DNA from: Caldithrix sp. RBG_13_44_9
GTDB taxonomy: Bacteria > Calditrichota > Calditrichia > RBG-13-44-9
Length of the DNA: 7,433 bases
Direction of reading: 5' to 3'
Assembly (NCBI GenBank): GCA_001771055.1
Contig: MESS01000022.1
Coordinates: 80,997-88,429 of the forward strand
The position numbers and the translations under genes were made by a program. Under the pieces are notes generated by a model. It was not told the origin of the DNA. It saw only the letters and a list, made by a program, of their open reading frames with translations, and made no database searches. Shown here piece after piece: positions 7,166 through 7,433 of this stretch (position 1 is its first letter; each line of letters begins with the position of its first letter).

Positions 7166-7202
7166 CATTATTGTAGCAAGATGATATCCCCGGAGAGAAC
7201 CC

Positions 7203-7219
7203 GATCATCGTAGATGATC
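7203..7219 (-). repeat. Palindrome H4, core TCGTAGA
   Basis: Stem GATCATC/GATGATC (7 bp) with loop GTA on the + strand. Core orientation is as in H3. Confidence 0.9.
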
Positions 7220-7258
7220 CAAAGTTTTTTGATGTGTTCCTGATCCAATTTTATTATG

Positions 7259-7275
7259 GATCCTCTACGAGGATC
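7259..7275 (+). repeat. Palindrome H5, core TCTACGA
   Basis: Stem GATCCTC/GAGGATC (7 bp) with loop TAC. Compared with H1, the outermost A-T pair is replaced by G-C, a compensatory double change. Confidence 0.9.
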
Positions 7276-7313
7276 AAGATGGTGGGGGAGGGAAATGTTT
7301 TGCTACAATAATA

Positions 7314-7330
7314 TGACCTCTACGAGGTCA
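7314..7330 (+). repeat. Palindrome H6, core TCTACGA
   Basis: Identical to H2: stem TGACCTC/GAGGTCA with loop TAC. Confidence 0.9.
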
Positions 7331-7359
7331 ACCGTTAAGCTATGTTGGCCTGATTACCA

Positions 7360-7376
7360 AAACATCGTAGATGTTT
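7360..7376 (-). repeat. Palindrome H7, core TCGTAGA
   Basis: Identical to H3: stem AAACATC/GATGTTT with loop GTA. Confidence 0.9.
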
Positions 7377-7413
7377 CATTATTGTAGAAAAATGATATCT
7401 CCAATGCGAATCC

Positions 7414-7430
7414 GATCATCGTAGATGATC
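7414..7430 (-). repeat. Palindrome H8, core TCGTAGA
   Basis: Identical to H4: stem GATCATC/GATGATC with loop GTA. It ends three bases before the window edge. Confidence 0.9.
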
Positions 7431-7433
7431 CAT

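Larger units (their letters stand above)
7091..7176. repeat. Cloverleaf-like nested inverted repeat, copy 1
   Basis: A perfect 10-bp outer arm (CTACAATAAT 7091-7100 with ATTATTGTAG 7167-7176) encloses H2, a middle segment and H3. The middle segment can form a weaker hairpin (CCAA 7120-7123 with TTGG 7133-7136). The 86-base element can be drawn as a three- or four-armed fold. It is not a tRNA: there is no T-loop consensus, no CCA end and the acceptor arm is 10 bp. It could act as single-stranded DNA or as RNA in the 3' part of the ntrYX transcript. Confidence 0.65.
7049..7258. repeat. Higher-order repeat unit 1 (hairpins H1-H4)
   Basis: This unit carries four palindromes in order, centred at 7057, 7110, 7157 and 7211. 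Unit 2 repeats the same order with offsets of 210, 212, 211 and 211 bases. The block 7091-7222 aligns by hand to 7303-7432 with about 11 mismatches and one single-base indel. The spacers before H2 (7066-7090) and after H4 (7220-7258) do not align well, so conservation is focused on the palindromes and on the H2-H3 element. Confidence 0.85.
7303..7387. repeat. Cloverleaf-like nested inverted repeat, copy 2
   Basis: The same outer arm (7303-7312 with 7378-7387) encloses H6 and H7. It is one base shorter than copy 1 owing to a missing A before H7. The three arms are exactly kept, while the middle segment has three substitutions (AATG becomes GTTA). Confidence 0.65.
6905..7433. other. 3' intergenic region with structured repeats
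   Basis: No coding sequence is supportable here. The first part (6905-7048) shows no feature, and no intrinsic terminator directly follows the regulator stop. From 7049 to the window edge it is organised as eight ordered palindromes in two tandem units. The only short ORF worth noting (7123-7176, 17 codons) is destroyed in the second unit. Confidence 0.75.
7259..7433. repeat. Higher-order repeat unit 2 (hairpins H5-H8), cut by the window edge
   Basis: This is the second copy of the same four-palindrome unit, with centres at 7267, 7322, 7368 and 7422. H6, H7 and H8 are identical to H2, H3 and H4. H5 differs from H1 only in its outermost pair, where both bases change together. The unit reaches the window end, so further copies may follow. 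Confidence 0.85.

Noticed and set aside
7091..7176. tRNA gene
   Set aside because: The cloverleaf shape is suggestive, but the outer arm is 10 bp, the arms have triloops and there is no T-loop consensus or anticodon loop.
7123..7176. Small ORF of 17 codons (ATG to TAG) inside the cloverleaf element
   Set aside because: In the second copy the ATG is replaced by TTA and a one-base deletion shifts the frame, while all stems are kept. Conservation is of structure, not peptide.
7331..7345. Integron attC-like core (GTTAAGC)
   Set aside because: It fits GTTRRRY in copy 2 only; copy 1 lacks it, there is no matching RYYYAAC box and no cassette ORF lies between the palindromes.
7049..7433. CRISPR array
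   Set aside because: The repeats are short palindromes of four different sequences with spacers that themselves recur between units; a CRISPR has one repeat and unique spacers. No cas gene is present in the window.

Overview
The window holds five protein genes, all on the + strand, followed by a 3' intergenic region packed with ordered palindromes. The proteins point to a diderm (outer-membrane) bacterium: there is a lipoprotein with a signal-peptidase-II type signal, an Omp85-type outer-membrane barrel ending in Phe, and a sigma54-type activator. Base composition is moderate inside the genes and AT-rich between them. The phylum cannot be fixed from this sequence; an FCB/Calditrichota-type or other deep-branching Gram-negative lineage is a guess only.

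Layout. Bases 1-355 are an AT-rich upstream region with no supportable gene, but with a cluster of TCACA/TGTGA half-sites near 133-158. Bases 356-1828 encode a secreted lipoprotein of unknown family. Its ribosome-binding site, start codon and first codons are duplicated in tandem, giving two in-frame starts (356 and 386). A strong intrinsic terminator at 1838-1868 isolates it. A plausible sigma70-type promoter (1881-1909) then opens a four-gene operon: a short Omp85-family barrel with one POTRA domain (1947-3290), an exported DUF4390-like protein (3341-4006, TTG start), an NtrY-like membrane histidine kinase (4003-5550) and an NtrX-like sigma54-dependent response regulator (5543-6904). The last three genes are chained by overlaps of 4 and 8 bases, and the kinase and regulator starts lack clear Shine-Dalgarno sequences, which suggests translational coupling.

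How the genes may work together. From family knowledge, the kinase senses through an extracytoplasmic domain and phosphorylates Asp54 of the regulator, which then activates sigma54 promoters. DUF4390-type proteins are known beside ntrYX in other bacteria. An Omp85 barrel leading the same transcript suggests, by inference, that this circuit is tied to the outer membrane or envelope.

The most unusual part is 7049-7433. Eight palindromes of about 17 bp, centred 46-56 bp apart, all carry the same 7-base core, TCTACGA or its complement TCGTAGA, with different stems. They occur in the fixed order H1-H2-H3-H4, repeated with a period of about 211 bp. The second period runs to the window edge. In each period H2 and H3 are enclosed by a 10-bp outer inverted repeat, giving a cloverleaf-like fold. 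Stems are preserved between copies, with one compensatory pair change, while a small ORF and the spacers are not. This looks like a structured DNA or RNA repeat element, not a gene, tRNA or CRISPR array.
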